Numbered from the stretch's first letter, positions 27,766 to 37,245 are shown. The stretch is 64,000 nt of DNA from Pusillimonas noertemannii (GCF_003096595.1 NZ_QEKO01000002.1:559064-623063); one strand, 5' to 3'. Numbers and translations are program-made. The notes: a model not told the origin generated them from the sequence alone.

Positions 27766-28548
27766 ATGCCACATTCCTCTCAATCCGAATACTCCCAGGG
27801 CCGTACTTCGAACGGACTTGCCTACGAACGGCGCGGTAAAGGCCTTCCTCTCGTATTGCTGCACGGATGGTGCCTGAACGCCAAGATGTGGGCTTACGCG
27901 CAAGAGGACCTGGGCGCAGATCACGAGATCATCACTTTCGATCTAGCCGGCTTCGGTCGCTCGTCACACTTGGCCGGCCCTTATGGCTTCGAGCGGCATG
28001 CCCGAGACCTGGCTGCCGCATTCAACGAGCTGGAGCTGCAGCGCCCCGTCGTAGCGGGCTTTGCTTTCGGTGCTGCGATCGCGGTGGCTCTGGGCAAGTC
28101 GAACCCGACGCAGATCACGGCGGTTATCGCGGTGGGGCTTCCGTCGGCGCAAGCCTCACCCTACGCAAAAATGCCCCGAGCGATGCGGCGCGACTGGCCA
28201 GGTTTCGCCCGCAAATCGGCCGAAGCCCTGTTCTACAACACTCAGTCCGAAGCCACCCTGGGGTGGATCGAACGCATGTTCGGCGATGCCTCCCTATGCG
28301 TGGCCGTTGAAACGGTGAGGCTCCTCGAGCACTACGAACCCGCCGAAGCCGTGAAAGGCCTGGAGCTTCCCACGCTGCTCATCCATGGAGACCAGGATCA
28401 GGTGGCGCCTGTCGCCACGGGTCAGGCATGCGCGCAAGCCATCCCCGGCTCTAAATTGGCCGTCGTGGAAAACTGCGGCCATCTCATCGTCATCGACAAC
28501 AAGAATGCCTTCCATGACGTTGTAAGAAGCTTTCTTTCTACTCTTTGA
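27766..28548 (+). CDS. alpha/beta-hydrolase-fold protein with Ala at the nucleophile position
   Basis: The 260-residue protein has the alpha/beta-hydrolase fold: oxyanion region LLHGWCLNAKMWAY, DLAGFGRS, the nucleophile elbow, acid Asp in LIHGDQDQVAP and His in NCGHLIVID. The elbow reads GFAFG (codons GGC TTT GCT TTC GGT) where GxSxG is expected, so the nucleophilic Ser is replaced by Ala. Ordinary serine-hydrolase chemistry seems unlikely; it may be non-catalytic, bind a ligand, or use the fold for another reaction such as C-C cleavage by the His. It is the first gene of the catabolic operon. Confidence 0.85.
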   Translation: MPHSSQSEYSQGRTSNGLAYERRGKGLPLVLLHGWCLNAKMWAYAQEDLGADHEIITFDLAGFGRSSHLAGPYGFERHARDLAAAFNELELQRPVVAGFAFGAAIAVALGKSNPTQITAVIAVGLPSAQASPYAKMPRAMRRDWPGFARKSAEALFYNTQSEATLGWIERMFGDASLCVAVETVRLLEHYEPAEAVKGLELPTLLIHGDQDQVAPVATGQACAQAIPGSKLAVVENCGHLIVIDNKNAFHDVVRSFLSTL

Positions 28549-28559
28549 ACACGTGCACC

Positions 28560-29369
28560 ATGTCCAATAGCCCTCAAAAATTGATCATCGAAACCGAAAG
28601 CGGCACGCAAACGTGGCGCCTGAACTTCGCCCCCGTCAACGCCTTGAGCCCCGACCTTCTCTGTGAGATGAAGCAGGCCTTGCAGAACGCGGAAGCGGAT
28701 CCTGGCATCAGCGCCATCGTGCTTACCAGCCAACTACGCATATTCTCAGCGGGGGGCGATGCAGGGTGGATGGGTTCCGTCCTGAACGAGCGTGGACCTG
28801 AAGCACTGGTCAATGAATTCAACCAAGCAATGGACGTTTTCCGAGACGTGTGTTTGTCCTTGCGACGCAGCCCACTGTTGATCGTGGCGGCGTTGAACGG
28901 CCATACCCTGGCCGGGGGCCTCGAACTAGCCGCCGCCTGCGACCTGCGATTCGCCGCGGACGACGAACGCTTGCAAATTGGCGTGCCCGAAATGAACCTG
29001 TTCGGCGTACTGCCTTCGGGAGGTGGAGGCACACAATTCATTGCCCGTCTGATGGGTCCTTCGCGGGCACTGCAGTTCATCCTCGAGGCAAATCCCGTCT
29101 CCGCTCAGCAAGCCTTTGAAAACGGCCTGGTCGATCGGTTATGCCCTCCCGAAACCCTGCTGGAAGATACCCGAAAATTCGCTCGCGACGTCGCCAGGAA
29201 AGCTGGGCGCATCGGCGTTTCCGCCGCCAAGAGATCCATTTTCGGCGGCAGCGAACTACCGCTCGAAAATGCTATGTGTCTCGACCATGCGGTTCACTGG
29301 GACGCCATGCGGCGCGGAAATTTCCGCAGCGGCGCCGCCGACTTTGTCAAACGGTACGGACAATCATGA
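28560..29369 (+). CDS. enoyl-CoA hydratase/isomerase family protein
   Basis: The 269-residue crotonase-fold protein keeps both catalytic glutamates of true hydratases (GGLELAAACDL and IGVPEMNLFG) and the oxyanion stretch FSAGGDAGWM. It would hydrate an unsaturated acyl-CoA in the operon's beta-oxidation-like steps. ATG 28560 is preferred to the TTG at 28545. It ends in an ATGA overlap with the thiolase gene. Confidence 0.9.
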   Translation: MSNSPQKLIIETESGTQTWRLNFAPVNALSPDLLCEMKQALQNAEADPGISAIVLTSQLRIFSAGGDAGWMGSVLNERGPEALVNEFNQAMDVFRDVCLSLRRSPLLIVAALNGHTLAGGLELAAACDLRFAADDERLQIGVPEMNLFGVLPSGGGGTQFIARLMGPSRALQFILEANPVSAQQAFENGLVDRLCPPETLLEDTRKFARDVARKAGRIGVSAAKRSIFGGSELPLENAMCLDHAVHWDAMRRGNFRSGAADFVKRYGQS

Positions 29370-30541
29370 GCATGGAAAATGTCGCGGTAATCGGCACGGG
29401 AATGACCCGCTTCGGCAAGCACCAGGACTTCTCCCTGAAGACTCTGGGAGGAGAGGCGATTCGACATGCCCTAGCCGACGCGGGCCTGGAAGCGAGCGAT
29501 ATCGACGCAGCCTTCGTCGCCAACGCCATGGCCGGCATCACCACGGGCCAGGTCAGCATCGTCGGGCAGACCATACTCGAGGCCAACGGCTTTCACTCGA
29601 TTCCCGTTTTTAATATAGACAACGCATGCGCATCGTCGTCCAGCGCTCTGCATCTTGCAGTCCAGTATATCCGCGCCGGCGCCGCCGACACGGTGTTGGT
29701 CCTGGGAGCCGAAAAACTGATCTGCGCTGATAGAACGAAAGCCTATATCGCGCTCAACGGCGCAGCCGACATCGACTTCGTCGCCGCCAACGACATAGAC
29801 GTCACCAAGGCCAGCATTTTCGTCTCGGCGGTCTATCCGCCCAGACTGGAAGCCTACCAGCAAAAATTCGGGCTCGACGCGCAAACGCTCGCTCAAATCG
29901 CGGTTAAGAACCGCAACCATGCGGCCCACAATCCCAATGCCCAGTTCACGACACCACTGACCGTCGATGAAGTCCTGGGTTCCCGCCAGATCGTCGGCCC
30001 CATCACGGCCCTCATGTGTGCTCCCGTCGGAGACGGGGCCTCGGCCGTCATCGTCACGCGCGAGCGCCTCGTACGGAAACATCAACGGCCCGTATGGATA
30101 AGAGGGTCCGTCATCATGATGGCATCAGCCGCCGGCGCAGCGACGTCCGTGGCCAGGACGGCTGCGAAGGCCTATACCGAGGCCCGTATCACACCCGCCG
30201 CCATCGACGTCGCCGAGGTGCATGACTCCATTTCGTTCAACGAGCTGCTCGCCTATGAAGAGTTGGGTCTGTGCGAGCCTGGCCGAGGCGCCGCCCTGTT
30301 CCAGGACGGCGCCACCACATTGGGCGGCCGCGTTCCGGTCAATCCCAGTGGAGGCCTGGAGTCGCGTGGCCACCCCGTCGCCGCCACCGGAACCGCACAG
30401 ATCCACGAGCTGGTCTCGCAACTGCGAGGCGAAGCAGGGCTACGGCAAGTCAAGGGGGCAAAAGTGGCCGTCGCTGAAAACGCGGGGGGATTTACAGGAA
30501 CGGATACGGCAGCCATCGCAATCACGGTGCTGGAAGCCTGA
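29366..30541 (+). CDS. thiolase-fold protein, SCPx/lipid-transfer type
   Basis: The 391-residue protein is a thiolase of the SCPx-type group: nucleophilic Cys in IDNACASSSSALH, AEVHDSISFNELLAYE, and the GHP motif in GLESRGHPVAATG. The second catalytic cysteine of ordinary thiolases is missing; that region reads AENAGGFTG. Members of this group cleave beta-ketoacyl-CoA, or act as retro-aldolases with a DUF35 partner in steroid side-chain breakdown. No DUF35 gene is present here. It overlaps the hydratase gene by four bases. Confidence 0.86.
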   Translation: MSMENVAVIGTGMTRFGKHQDFSLKTLGGEAIRHALADAGLEASDIDAAFVANAMAGITTGQVSIVGQTILEANGFHSIPVFNIDNACASSSSALHLAVQYIRAGAADTVLVLGAEKLICADRTKAYIALNGAADIDFVAANDIDVTKASIFVSAVYPPRLEAYQQKFGLDAQTLAQIAVKNRNHAAHNPNAQFTTPLTVDEVLGSRQIVGPITALMCAPVGDGASAVIVTRERLVRKHQRPVWIRGSVIMMASAAGAATSVARTAAKAYTEARITPAAIDVAEVHDSISFNELLAYEELGLCEPGRGAALFQDGATTLGGRVPVNPSGGLESRGHPVAATGTAQIHELVSQLRGEAGLRQVKGAKVAVAENAGGFTGTDTAAIAITVLEA

Positions 30542-30565
30542 ACTGAAATGAACAAGGACTCAACC

Positions 30566-32071
30566 ATGGAAAAAATATACGACGTCGCCGTCGTGGGGAT
30601 GGGGCCGGTCGGAGCCGTGCTGACGGCGCTTCTGGGAAAATACGAGCTCGATGTCATCAACATCGAGAAGGACCGCGAGGTCTTCCCCTTGCCACGCGCT
30701 GCCCATATCGACCATACCGGCTTGCGGACCATCCAGGAAACAGGCTGTCTCGATGAGATTCTGGCCGAGGTCATCAGAAACACGCGCCTGGATCTGCTCA
30801 ACGCAGACCTTGAGCTATTACGCCGAATCCCGGCCGACCAGCGCAGCGTGTCCGGGCTGCCGACCAGTGTCTACTTCTATCAGCCGGAGTTCGACCGTAC
30901 CCTGCGCAAGACCGCGGCGAGCTTTCCCAGCGTCACAGCCCGCACGGGCGTATGCATGACCGCCATCGAGCAGCATGCGGACCAGGGCTTGGTGAAACTC
31001 GAGGTCGTCAATGAGGCCGGAGCACATGAAACCATCACGGCACGTTGGGTCGTGGGTTGCGATGGCGCAAGAAGCCCCACGCGCGAGCTAAGCGGAATCA
31101 CGCTGTCCAGCCTGGACTTCGATGAGCAATGGCTGGTCATCGACCTGAAAGTGGACGCCCAAAAGCATCGGCTGCCCGCGGACCATGTCATCGAGGTGTG
31201 CGACCCAAAGCGGCCCTACCTGACCACGCCCATCGCTAAAGACCGGCAGCGGTTCGAGTTCATGCTGCTCGAAGGCGAAGATCATGCCACCATGCTCAAG
31301 CACGAAACCATAGCGGGACTCTTGGCGAGATGGATTCCTGAAGAAGCCTACACAATAGATCGCGCCGCCGTCTACACCTTTCATGGAATCATCGCCGACG
31401 AATGGCGCAAAGAGCGCGTGCTGATCGCCGGCGACGCAGCTCACCAGACGCCACCCTTTCTGGGTCAGGGAATGTGTACGGGCATCCGCGACGCGGCCAA
31501 TCTAGCCTGGAAGCTGCATCGTGTGGTTCGCGGCCTGTGCGGCGATGCCATTCTGGACACGTATCAATCCGAGCGTGCGCCTCACGCTGCCAAGGTCATC
31601 AAGGCCGCCATCCGGATCGGCAAGGTCATTTGCGAGCTCGACCCCGAACGCGCCGCGGAAAGAGATCGCCTGCTGCTGGCGAACGATAAGGGTAGCCAAG
31701 ACAATCTGCTATTCTCGTTGCCACCACTGGAAGAGGGTCCCCTGGTCCGAAAAGGCGGCGGCAATCTGTTCGTGCAGCCCCGGCTCCATGAACGTTATCT
31801 AGATGACATCGTCGGATCGCGCTTCCTGATCGTTGCCAAGTCGGAGGCGGCCGTGGGACACAGCGCCCAATGGTGGCAAACAGAAATGGATGCCCATGTC
31901 GCCATGGCTTCGGAACTGGATTCACCCGAGCTCGAACGATGGTTCAAGCAGAATCCGTGCCAAGTGGTGGTCGTGCGCCCTGATCGCTATGTCTTAGGCA
32001 CGAGCGACTTGCTAGACACCATTACGGAAGAGGTTGGAAACGTGCTGGCCTGCAAGGCGGTAACAGCATAA
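30566..32071 (+). CDS. FAD-dependent monooxygenase, MhpA-like
   Basis: The 501-residue group A flavoprotein monooxygenase has the dinucleotide motif VVGMGPVGAV, the CDGARSPTRE motif and the FAD ribityl motif VLIAGDAAHQTPPFLGQG. It resembles 3-(3-hydroxyphenyl)propionate hydroxylase and related aromatic-ring hydroxylases. The ATG at 30566 is preferred over 30548 because AAGGA lies 7 bases ahead. In this operon it probably hydroxylates an aromatic acid or its CoA ester; the substrate cannot be inferred. Confidence 0.88.
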   Translation: MEKIYDVAVVGMGPVGAVLTALLGKYELDVINIEKDREVFPLPRAAHIDHTGLRTIQETGCLDEILAEVIRNTRLDLLNADLELLRRIPADQRSVSGLPTSVYFYQPEFDRTLRKTAASFPSVTARTGVCMTAIEQHADQGLVKLEVVNEAGAHETITARWVVGCDGARSPTRELSGITLSSLDFDEQWLVIDLKVDAQKHRLPADHVIEVCDPKRPYLTTPIAKDRQRFEFMLLEGEDHATMLKHETIAGLLARWIPEEAYTIDRAAVYTFHGIIADEWRKERVLIAGDAAHQTPPFLGQGMCTGIRDAANLAWKLHRVVRGLCGDAILDTYQSERAPHAAKVIKAAIRIGKVICELDPERAAERDRLLLANDKGSQDNLLFSLPPLEEGPLVRKGGGNLFVQPRLHERYLDDIVGSRFLIVAKSEAAVGHSAQWWQTEMDAHVAMASELDSPELERWFKQNPCQVVVVRPDRYVLGTSDLLDTITEEVGNVLACKAVTA

Positions 32072-32142
32072 ACGCGGCGGTATGCAACGTGACGGCATAA
32101 AACGAATGCCACCACGGCAACCCAATTTAGAAGCACGAGAAC

Positions 32143-33825
32143 ATGAGAGATGACTACCCCACCGATACGCAGGTTCCGCCGGGCCACCTCGTGCCTACGG
32201 AACATCAGCCCGAATACCTGGACTTCCAGGTCGCGCCGGCAACGCCGATATCACAGACCCACAACGTCGGTATGGCCCTTGCGGACGCCCAGGTCGCCTA
32301 CGGACGAAGCGAAGCCATCGCCGCCATTCACGCCGAGTCGGGCTCTACATACACCTATGGCCGGCTCGCGCGGGAAAGCCAGGAGCTGGCCAGCGGCCTG
32401 ATACGCTACGGCATACGCAAAGGCGACCGAATCGCCTACTCGACCGCCAACGACCCGGCGGCGATCATCGTCATGCTGGCCGCCTGGAAGGCAGGAGCCA
32501 TCGTCGTTCCGATTCCCGCCAATACACGTGCGACCGAAATCGCCGACTACGTCGAGGACACTCGGCCGCGCATCCTGTTCGTGCACCCGCGCGCGGGCAA
32601 TTTGGAGGCGGTCGAGGCCCAGAAAGAAGCACTGGGCTTCGAGGCAATATACGCATTCGCGGACGAGGGGGTTGAAACCGGCTTTCCGTCATGGACGGAC
32701 CTGTTCCATAAAAACACCCTGCCCACGGTGGACGTCGACTGCAATCACCCCGCTATCATCTGGCATACCGGCGGCACCACGGGCCGACCCAAGGGGTGCT
32801 ACCACACGCATAAACGGTTTCTCGCAGCCGGCCTGTCATTCGGCGTCGGCGCAGGCGTACGGGCCGGACAGCGATGGGCGTCCGCCGCTCCCATCGGCCA
32901 TGCCCTGGGCATCATCCACTCAACCATCTACTCCATGCTCAACGGCGCAACCGTCGTTTTCATCGAGAATTTTTCCGACGCCCGGCACCTGCTCGCCTGC
33001 ATCGAAAAATACCGGATAACGCACTTCACGGCGCTGATGATTACCTGGGGAAAAATGGCCGTCGAGCTACGCAACGGACTGGACTGGAAGGAGGAATCGC
33101 TAACCCGCTGCTTTGCCATGTGGCAAACTGCCAGCTCTGCCGATATCTTCGATTTCTGGAAGAATCGTGGCATCGAACTGCTCAACAACTTCGGCAGTAC
33201 CTCGTTCGCCAATTGGGTGCTCATACCGCCGCTCGATGAGCCGACGCCGCGCGCCGCACTGGGCAAGCCAATGCCTGGCTATCAGGTAGAGGCCGTCGAA
33301 ATCACGAATGGCGAATTGCGCGTTCTTCCCCGAGGCGAGCTCGGCCGCATGGCGGTTCGGGGGCCCAGCGGCCTTACCTACTGGAATCATCCCGACTACC
33401 AGAAACGCGACGTCGTGGACGGCTGGACGGTTTGCGACGACATCATCCGCTACGACGAGACTGGCTTCGCCCATTACCTTGGGCGCAGTGATTACATGAT
33501 CAGCACCGCGGGCTTCAAGGTCGCTCCGATCGAAGTCGAACAAGCGCTGTCCAAGCATCCCAGTGTCAAGGAAGTAGCGGTCATACCCGCCCCATGCCCC
33601 GTCCGATACGAACAGGTCTGCGCCTTCATCGTTTTGAACCCCGGATTCACGCCCGGCAGCGAGCTGAAGAAAGAACTGCGCAATCTGGTGTCCAACGAAC
33701 TATCTCCCTACAAGGCCCCCCGGATAATCCGCTTCATCGACGCCCTGCCTCGGGACAGCGTGGGTAAGGTCCAGGGAGCGCTGGTCAAGAAACTGCTGGA
33801 TGCACCCGAAACGTCGGCTCATTGA
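32143..33825 (+). CDS. AMP-dependent acid-CoA ligase (aminobenzoate/benzoate-CoA ligase-like)
   Basis: The 560-residue adenylate-forming enzyme has the P-loop-like HTGGTTGRPKGCYHTHK, the YWNHPDYQKRDVVDGW stretch, YLGRSDYMISTAGFKVAP and the C-terminal catalytic Lys in LPRDSVGKVQGALVKK. It resembles aryl-CoA ligases such as 2-aminobenzoate- or benzoate-CoA ligase. It is the last gene of the operon, 71 bases after the monooxygenase, and would activate the imported acid. Confidence 0.88.
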   Translation: MRDDYPTDTQVPPGHLVPTEHQPEYLDFQVAPATPISQTHNVGMALADAQVAYGRSEAIAAIHAESGSTYTYGRLARESQELASGLIRYGIRKGDRIAYSTANDPAAIIVMLAAWKAGAIVVPIPANTRATEIADYVEDTRPRILFVHPRAGNLEAVEAQKEALGFEAIYAFADEGVETGFPSWTDLFHKNTLPTVDVDCNHPAIIWHTGGTTGRPKGCYHTHKRFLAAGLSFGVGAGVRAGQRWASAAPIGHALGIIHSTIYSMLNGATVVFIENFSDARHLLACIEKYRITHFTALMITWGKMAVELRNGLDWKEESLTRCFAMWQTASSADIFDFWKNRGIELLNNFGSTSFANWVLIPPLDEPTPRAALGKPMPGYQVEAVEITNGELRVLPRGELGRMAVRGPSGLTYWNHPDYQKRDVVDGWTVCDDIIRYDETGFAHYLGRSDYMISTAGFKVAPIEVEQALSKHPSVKEVAVIPAPCPVRYEQVCAFIVLNPGFTPGSELKKELRNLVSNELSPYKAPRIIRFIDALPRDSVGKVQGALVKKLLDAPETSAH

Positions 33826-33842
33826 GGTTCTTCACGGAAAGA

Positions 33843-33876
33843 AACAGGCCGGGCAGTGTATACCGCCTGGCCTGTT
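33843..33876. terminator. bidirectional terminator-like hairpin
   Basis: A 12-bp stem with one G-U pair (33843-33854 and 33865-33876) lies between the convergent CoA-ligase and livF-like genes. There is no long U-run on either side. Confidence 0.55.
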
Positions 33877-33912
33877 GTGCACTCAGGGCCTCGCCGGGCC
33901 ACGGCATGGTAC

Positions 33913-34614
33913 TCAGCCGGCGAGCATGATCGCCGACAATTCGTCGGGATGAGCAAGAAGGTAGCCGCTCTGCCCCTTCCAGGTAATTCGACCGCGATCG
34001 AGCACGATGACCTCCTGGGTCGACTGGAGCGCCCTGCGGGCCGATTGCTCGACCAGGATCACGGTCAGCTTGTCTTCGAGCAGACGCCGGATAGACTCCA
34101 TCAGTACGTCCACGATGATGGGCGACAGACCCTCCAGAGGTTCGTCCAGAATCAGCAGCTTGGGATTACCCATCAGGGCGCGGCCGATAGACAGCATCTG
34201 CTGCTCGCCGCCCGAGAGCTGATTGCCGAAATTTCCCCGCCGCTCAAGCAAGCGCGGAAAGAACTCATACACTTTGTCGAGCGACCAGTCGCCAGCGCCG
34301 TGCTCGGCCACCATCAGATTCTCTTCCACAGTCAGCGATGGGAAGATGTCGCGGGTTTGCGGGACATAGCCGATGCCCAGGCGGGCCCGCTCGTGCACCG
34401 GTAGCCTCTCTATCGCCTGCCCATCGAAGACGATGGAACCGCTGTGCAAGGTCGTGTGGCCCATGATGGTGGCAAGCAAGGTGGTCTTGCCGACGCCATT
34501 ACGGCCCAGGATGGCCAGCGAACCCTGTTCCGGAATGTCTAGGTCAATGTCTTCGAGAACCACCGTTGCTCCGTAGCCCGCGACTAGGCCCCTGACTTTG
34601 AGGCATTCAGCCAT
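33913..34614 (-). CDS. branched-chain amino-acid-type ABC transporter ATPase (LivF-like)
   Basis: The 233-residue ATPase shows Walker A LGRNGVGKTTLL, signature QLSGGEQQML, Walker B KLLILDEPLEGLSP and the LivF-specific VPQTRDIFPSLTVEENL. With the LivG-, LivM-, LivH- and binding-protein genes it forms a complete HAAT-family importer. Position in the catabolic block suggests an aromatic or other carboxylate as substrate, as for several Liv-type systems. Its start overlaps the LivG-like stop by 8 bases. Confidence 0.92.
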   Translation of the reverse strand: MAECLKVRGLVAGYGATVVLEDIDLDIPEQGSLAILGRNGVGKTTLLATIMGHTTLHSGSIVFDGQAIERLPVHERARLGIGYVPQTRDIFPSLTVEENLMVAEHGAGDWSLDKVYEFFPRLLERRGNFGNQLSGGEQQMLSIGRALMGNPKLLILDEPLEGLSPIIVDVLMESIRRLLEDKLTVILVEQSARRALQSTQEVIVLDRGRITWKGQSGYLLAHPDELSAIMLAG

Positions 34615-35356
34615 GTGACTCTCCTAAATATACATCCCGGACGATCTGGTTTTCGCGGATCTCGTCGGGGGTGCCCTCGACCAGGGTAGCCCCGCCCGCC
34701 AGTACGGTGATCCGCTCGGCGAAACGAAAAACCAAATCCATATCGTGCTCGATGAACAAAATTGAAATATCCTTGGGGAACTCCTCCAGAACATCGAAAA
34801 TCACGTGCGACTCGTGCGACGGCACGCCCGCCGCAGGCTCATCGAGCAAAAGGACTGATGGCCGAAGTCCCAGCGCAATGGCGATTTCGACCAGCCTCTG
34901 CTTGCCGTAAGGCAGGTCCGACACGAATCGGTCACAAACGTCGTGGATATGCAACGCATACAGCAGAGCCATCGCCTCGTCTACGATCTCGCCGTGTCGA
35001 TAGGCCGGCTTCAGCATGAGCCGCGAAGCCCCAGTCCGCTCGGCGATCGACAAACATACGTTGTCCAGCACGGTCAGGTCGTTAAATAGCGCATTGATCT
35101 GAAAGGTGCGCCCTATTCCCGCCTTGACCCGCGCGGCGGGGCGATCAAAGGTTATGTCTACGCCGTTCAACAGCACCTGGCCGGCCGATGGCCGCAAGCG
35201 GCCCGTCAGCAAATTGATGAAGGTTGTCTTTCCGGCCCCGTTGGGGCCGATCAGGGCGTGCCTGGCGCCTTTTTCGAGACGAAAATCGATGTGATCGGCC
35301 ACCACCAAGGCACCGAAGGTCCGATACAAGCCTATGGTTTCCAGTGTGGCTGTCAT
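34607..35356 (-). CDS. branched-chain amino-acid-type ABC transporter ATPase (LivG-like)
   Basis: The 249-residue ATPase has Walker [31 protein letters not shown], the LivG-type degenerate signature LPYGKQRLVEIA, Walker B VLLLDEPAAGV and the H-loop FIEHDMDLVF. The start at 35356 makes an ATGA overlap with the LivM-like gene and fits the family start near METIGLYRTFGAL. It pairs with the LivF-like subunit. Confidence 0.92.
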   Translation of the reverse strand: MTATLETIGLYRTFGALVVADHIDFRLEKGARHALIGPNGAGKTTFINLLTGRLRPSAGQVLLNGVDITFDRPAARVKAGIGRTFQINALFNDLTVLDNVCLSIAERTGASRLMLKPAYRHGEIVDEAMALLYALHIHDVCDRFVSDLPYGKQRLVEIAIALGLRPSVLLLDEPAAGVPSHESHVIFDVLEEFPKDISILFIEHDMDLVFRFAERITVLAGGATLVEGTPDEIRENQIVRDVYLGESHG

Positions 35357-36330
35357 GCTTTTACACCTTTTTTTACTAACAGGTCGAACAGCCCCAGAAT
35401 GCCGCCGCGCGCGTACAAAATGACTACGATAAGCAGAACACCTATGCCCAGATACCAGTTTTCGGGAAACTGCTTCGCCAGATAATCCTGGGCCACCAGA
35501 AACACCACCGGGCCCACGAAAGCGCCGTACAAGCGTCCGACGCCGCCAAGAATCAACATGACCAAAATTTCTCCCGACAGTTCGAAGCCCAGGGTGTTCA
35601 AACCGACAAAGCTGCTGGTCTGCGTCAGCAAGGCGCCCGCGATGCCCGCAATGGCGGCCGCCAAGGTATAGGTGAACAGCAGCTGGCGCTGCACGGGCGT
35701 ACCTATCGCATGCATGCGCATCGTGTTCTGATGGATGCCGATCAAGGAAGCGCCGAACGGCGACCGGCAAAGCGTGCGCAGCAAAAGCCAGACCATGAAC
35801 AGCACGACTAGGCTGTAAACGTACGCCGTCTTGCCGAACATGTCGAAGCGGAACAGACCCAGGAGCGGACCGATCACGACGCCGGTCAGACCGTCCGCCC
35901 CGCCGGTAAGCTGCGTGGCGCGGTTGGCCGCTTCATGGACCAACGACGCCACTGCCAACGTCAGCATGATCAATGTCAGGCCCCTGCCCCGCAGCACCAC
36001 CGCGCCACTGAGCAACCCCAGCAGGCCTGCACAAGCGGCGGCAATGAGCATCTGGATCAGCGGGTCGTGGATGGCCAAGGAGACGCTGGCTATGCCCGCA
36101 GCATACGCCCCGACGCCAAAGAAGACCCCGTGACCCAGGGATACCACACCGGCATAGCCGACGATCAGATCCAGCGACAGGACCAGAATGATGAAAATCA
36201 GGATCCGCGCCGCCAAGGCCAAATATTCGGGCAGCAGAAAGAACACGGCGATGCCCAACACCCATGGAATCAGCTCGGTGATCTCGAACGGCTCCCGCGG
36301 CAGATAGAACTTCAGTCGCTGACCATCCAT
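35353..36330 (-). CDS. branched-chain amino-acid-type ABC permease (LivM-like)
   Basis: The 325-residue protein has about nine to ten hydrophobic helices and the LivM signatures YAGVVSLGHGVFFGVGAYAAG, near residues 60-80, and NTMRMHAIGTPVQRQLL. It forms the membrane channel with the LivH-like permease. Its start abuts the LivH-like stop. Confidence 0.92.
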   Translation of the reverse strand: MDGQRLKFYLPREPFEITELIPWVLGIAVFFLLPEYLALAARILIFIILVLSLDLIVGYAGVVSLGHGVFFGVGAYAAGIASVSLAIHDPLIQMLIAAACAGLLGLLSGAVVLRGRGLTLIMLTLAVASLVHEAANRATQLTGGADGLTGVVIGPLLGLFRFDMFGKTAYVYSLVVLFMVWLLLRTLCRSPFGASLIGIHQNTMRMHAIGTPVQRQLLFTYTLAAAIAGIAGALLTQTSSFVGLNTLGFELSGEILVMLILGGVGRLYGAFVGPVVFLVAQDYLAKQFPENWYLGIGVLLIVVILYARGGILGLFDLLVKKGVKA

Positions 36331-37194
36331 TTACGTTTGCGCTCCAAATAAACCTCCAGGCCTCAAGCCCAGAAATACAATGACGAGGCCATACAACAAG
36401 AAAGAGCCCAGTTCCGGAATCCAGTATTTGCACGCCGTATCAGTCAGGCCGATCAACAGCGCCGCGAAGAAGGTGCCTCGCAGCGATCCTATGCCTCCGA
36501 GCGCCACAACCATTAGGAAGATGACGAGGAACTCAAAGGGATAGCCGGGCTGCACTGCCAGCAACTCGACCCCCAGAGCCCCACCCAGACCGGCCAGGCC
36601 GCTGCCCAGCATGAAGGTCAGGCTGAATATGTGCGAGGTGTCGATGCCTATCGACTGCGCCATGGCACGATTGTCTACCGCGGCGCGCACCTTTGCGCCC
36701 CATCGCGTGCGTTCAATGCCAAACCACAATGCCAGGATTAGCAGCGCCCCGACCACGATGATGAAAACCCGGTACGCGATCCAGTCGAGGCCGAAGATAT
36801 GCCATTGACCCTGAAGATAAGGCGGCAGGTCGACGCGCTGCGACTGAGGGCCGAACGCTATGCGCACCAGCGCGATCGCAACGAAGATCAGACCGATGGA
36901 AATCAGCACCTGCGCCAGCTCGCTGTCGCCGTAGAAACGCGCATACAGCAGGCGCTCGAGCACATAGCCCATCAGGCACGACGCGACGAATGCCAAGCCA
37001 AGCGCTACCGGATAAGGGACGCCGTATCGGCCCATCAATACGATCAGCGCGTAGCCGCCAACCATCGCAAAAATGCCGTGGGCCAGATTAGCGAACCGCA
37101 TCAGACCCATGGTGATGGACAGTCCCACGGTGATGACATACAGCACCATGCCGAATGCCGCGCCATGGAACATCACATTTATGATTTCCAACAT
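36331..37194 (-). CDS. branched-chain amino-acid-type ABC permease (LivH-like)
   Basis: The 287-residue permease has eight or so helices with the LivH hallmark MGLMRFANLAHGIFAMVGGY and the cytoplasmic loop AVDNRAMAQSIGIDTSHI. It is followed directly by the LivM-like gene. A hairpin separates it from the upstream binding-protein gene. Confidence 0.92.
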   Translation of the reverse strand: MLEIINVMFHGAAFGMVLYVITVGLSITMGLMRFANLAHGIFAMVGGYALIVLMGRYGVPYPVALGLAFVASCLMGYVLERLLYARFYGDSELAQVLISIGLIFVAIALVRIAFGPQSQRVDLPPYLQGQWHIFGLDWIAYRVFIIVVGALLILALWFGIERTRWGAKVRAAVDNRAMAQSIGIDTSHIFSLTFMLGSGLAGLGGALGVELLAVQPGYPFEFLVIFLMVVALGGIGSLRGTFFAALLIGLTDTACKYWIPELGSFLLYGLVIVFLGLRPGGLFGAQT

Positions 37195-37215
37195 GAAGAA
37201 TCCCAGGATGAAGGC

Positions 37216-37234
37216 CCCTCCCCGCCGGGGAGGG
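37216..37234 (-). promoter_or_regulatory. compact GC hairpin between binding-protein and permease genes
   Basis: A perfect 8-bp stem CCCTCCCC / GGGGAGGG with a 3-base loop lies in the 51-base gap between the binding-protein stop (37246) and the LivH-like start (37194). Such hairpins often stabilise the binding-protein mRNA or thin out downstream transcription. Confidence 0.55.
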
Positions 37235-37245
37235 ATCGCGCCCGA

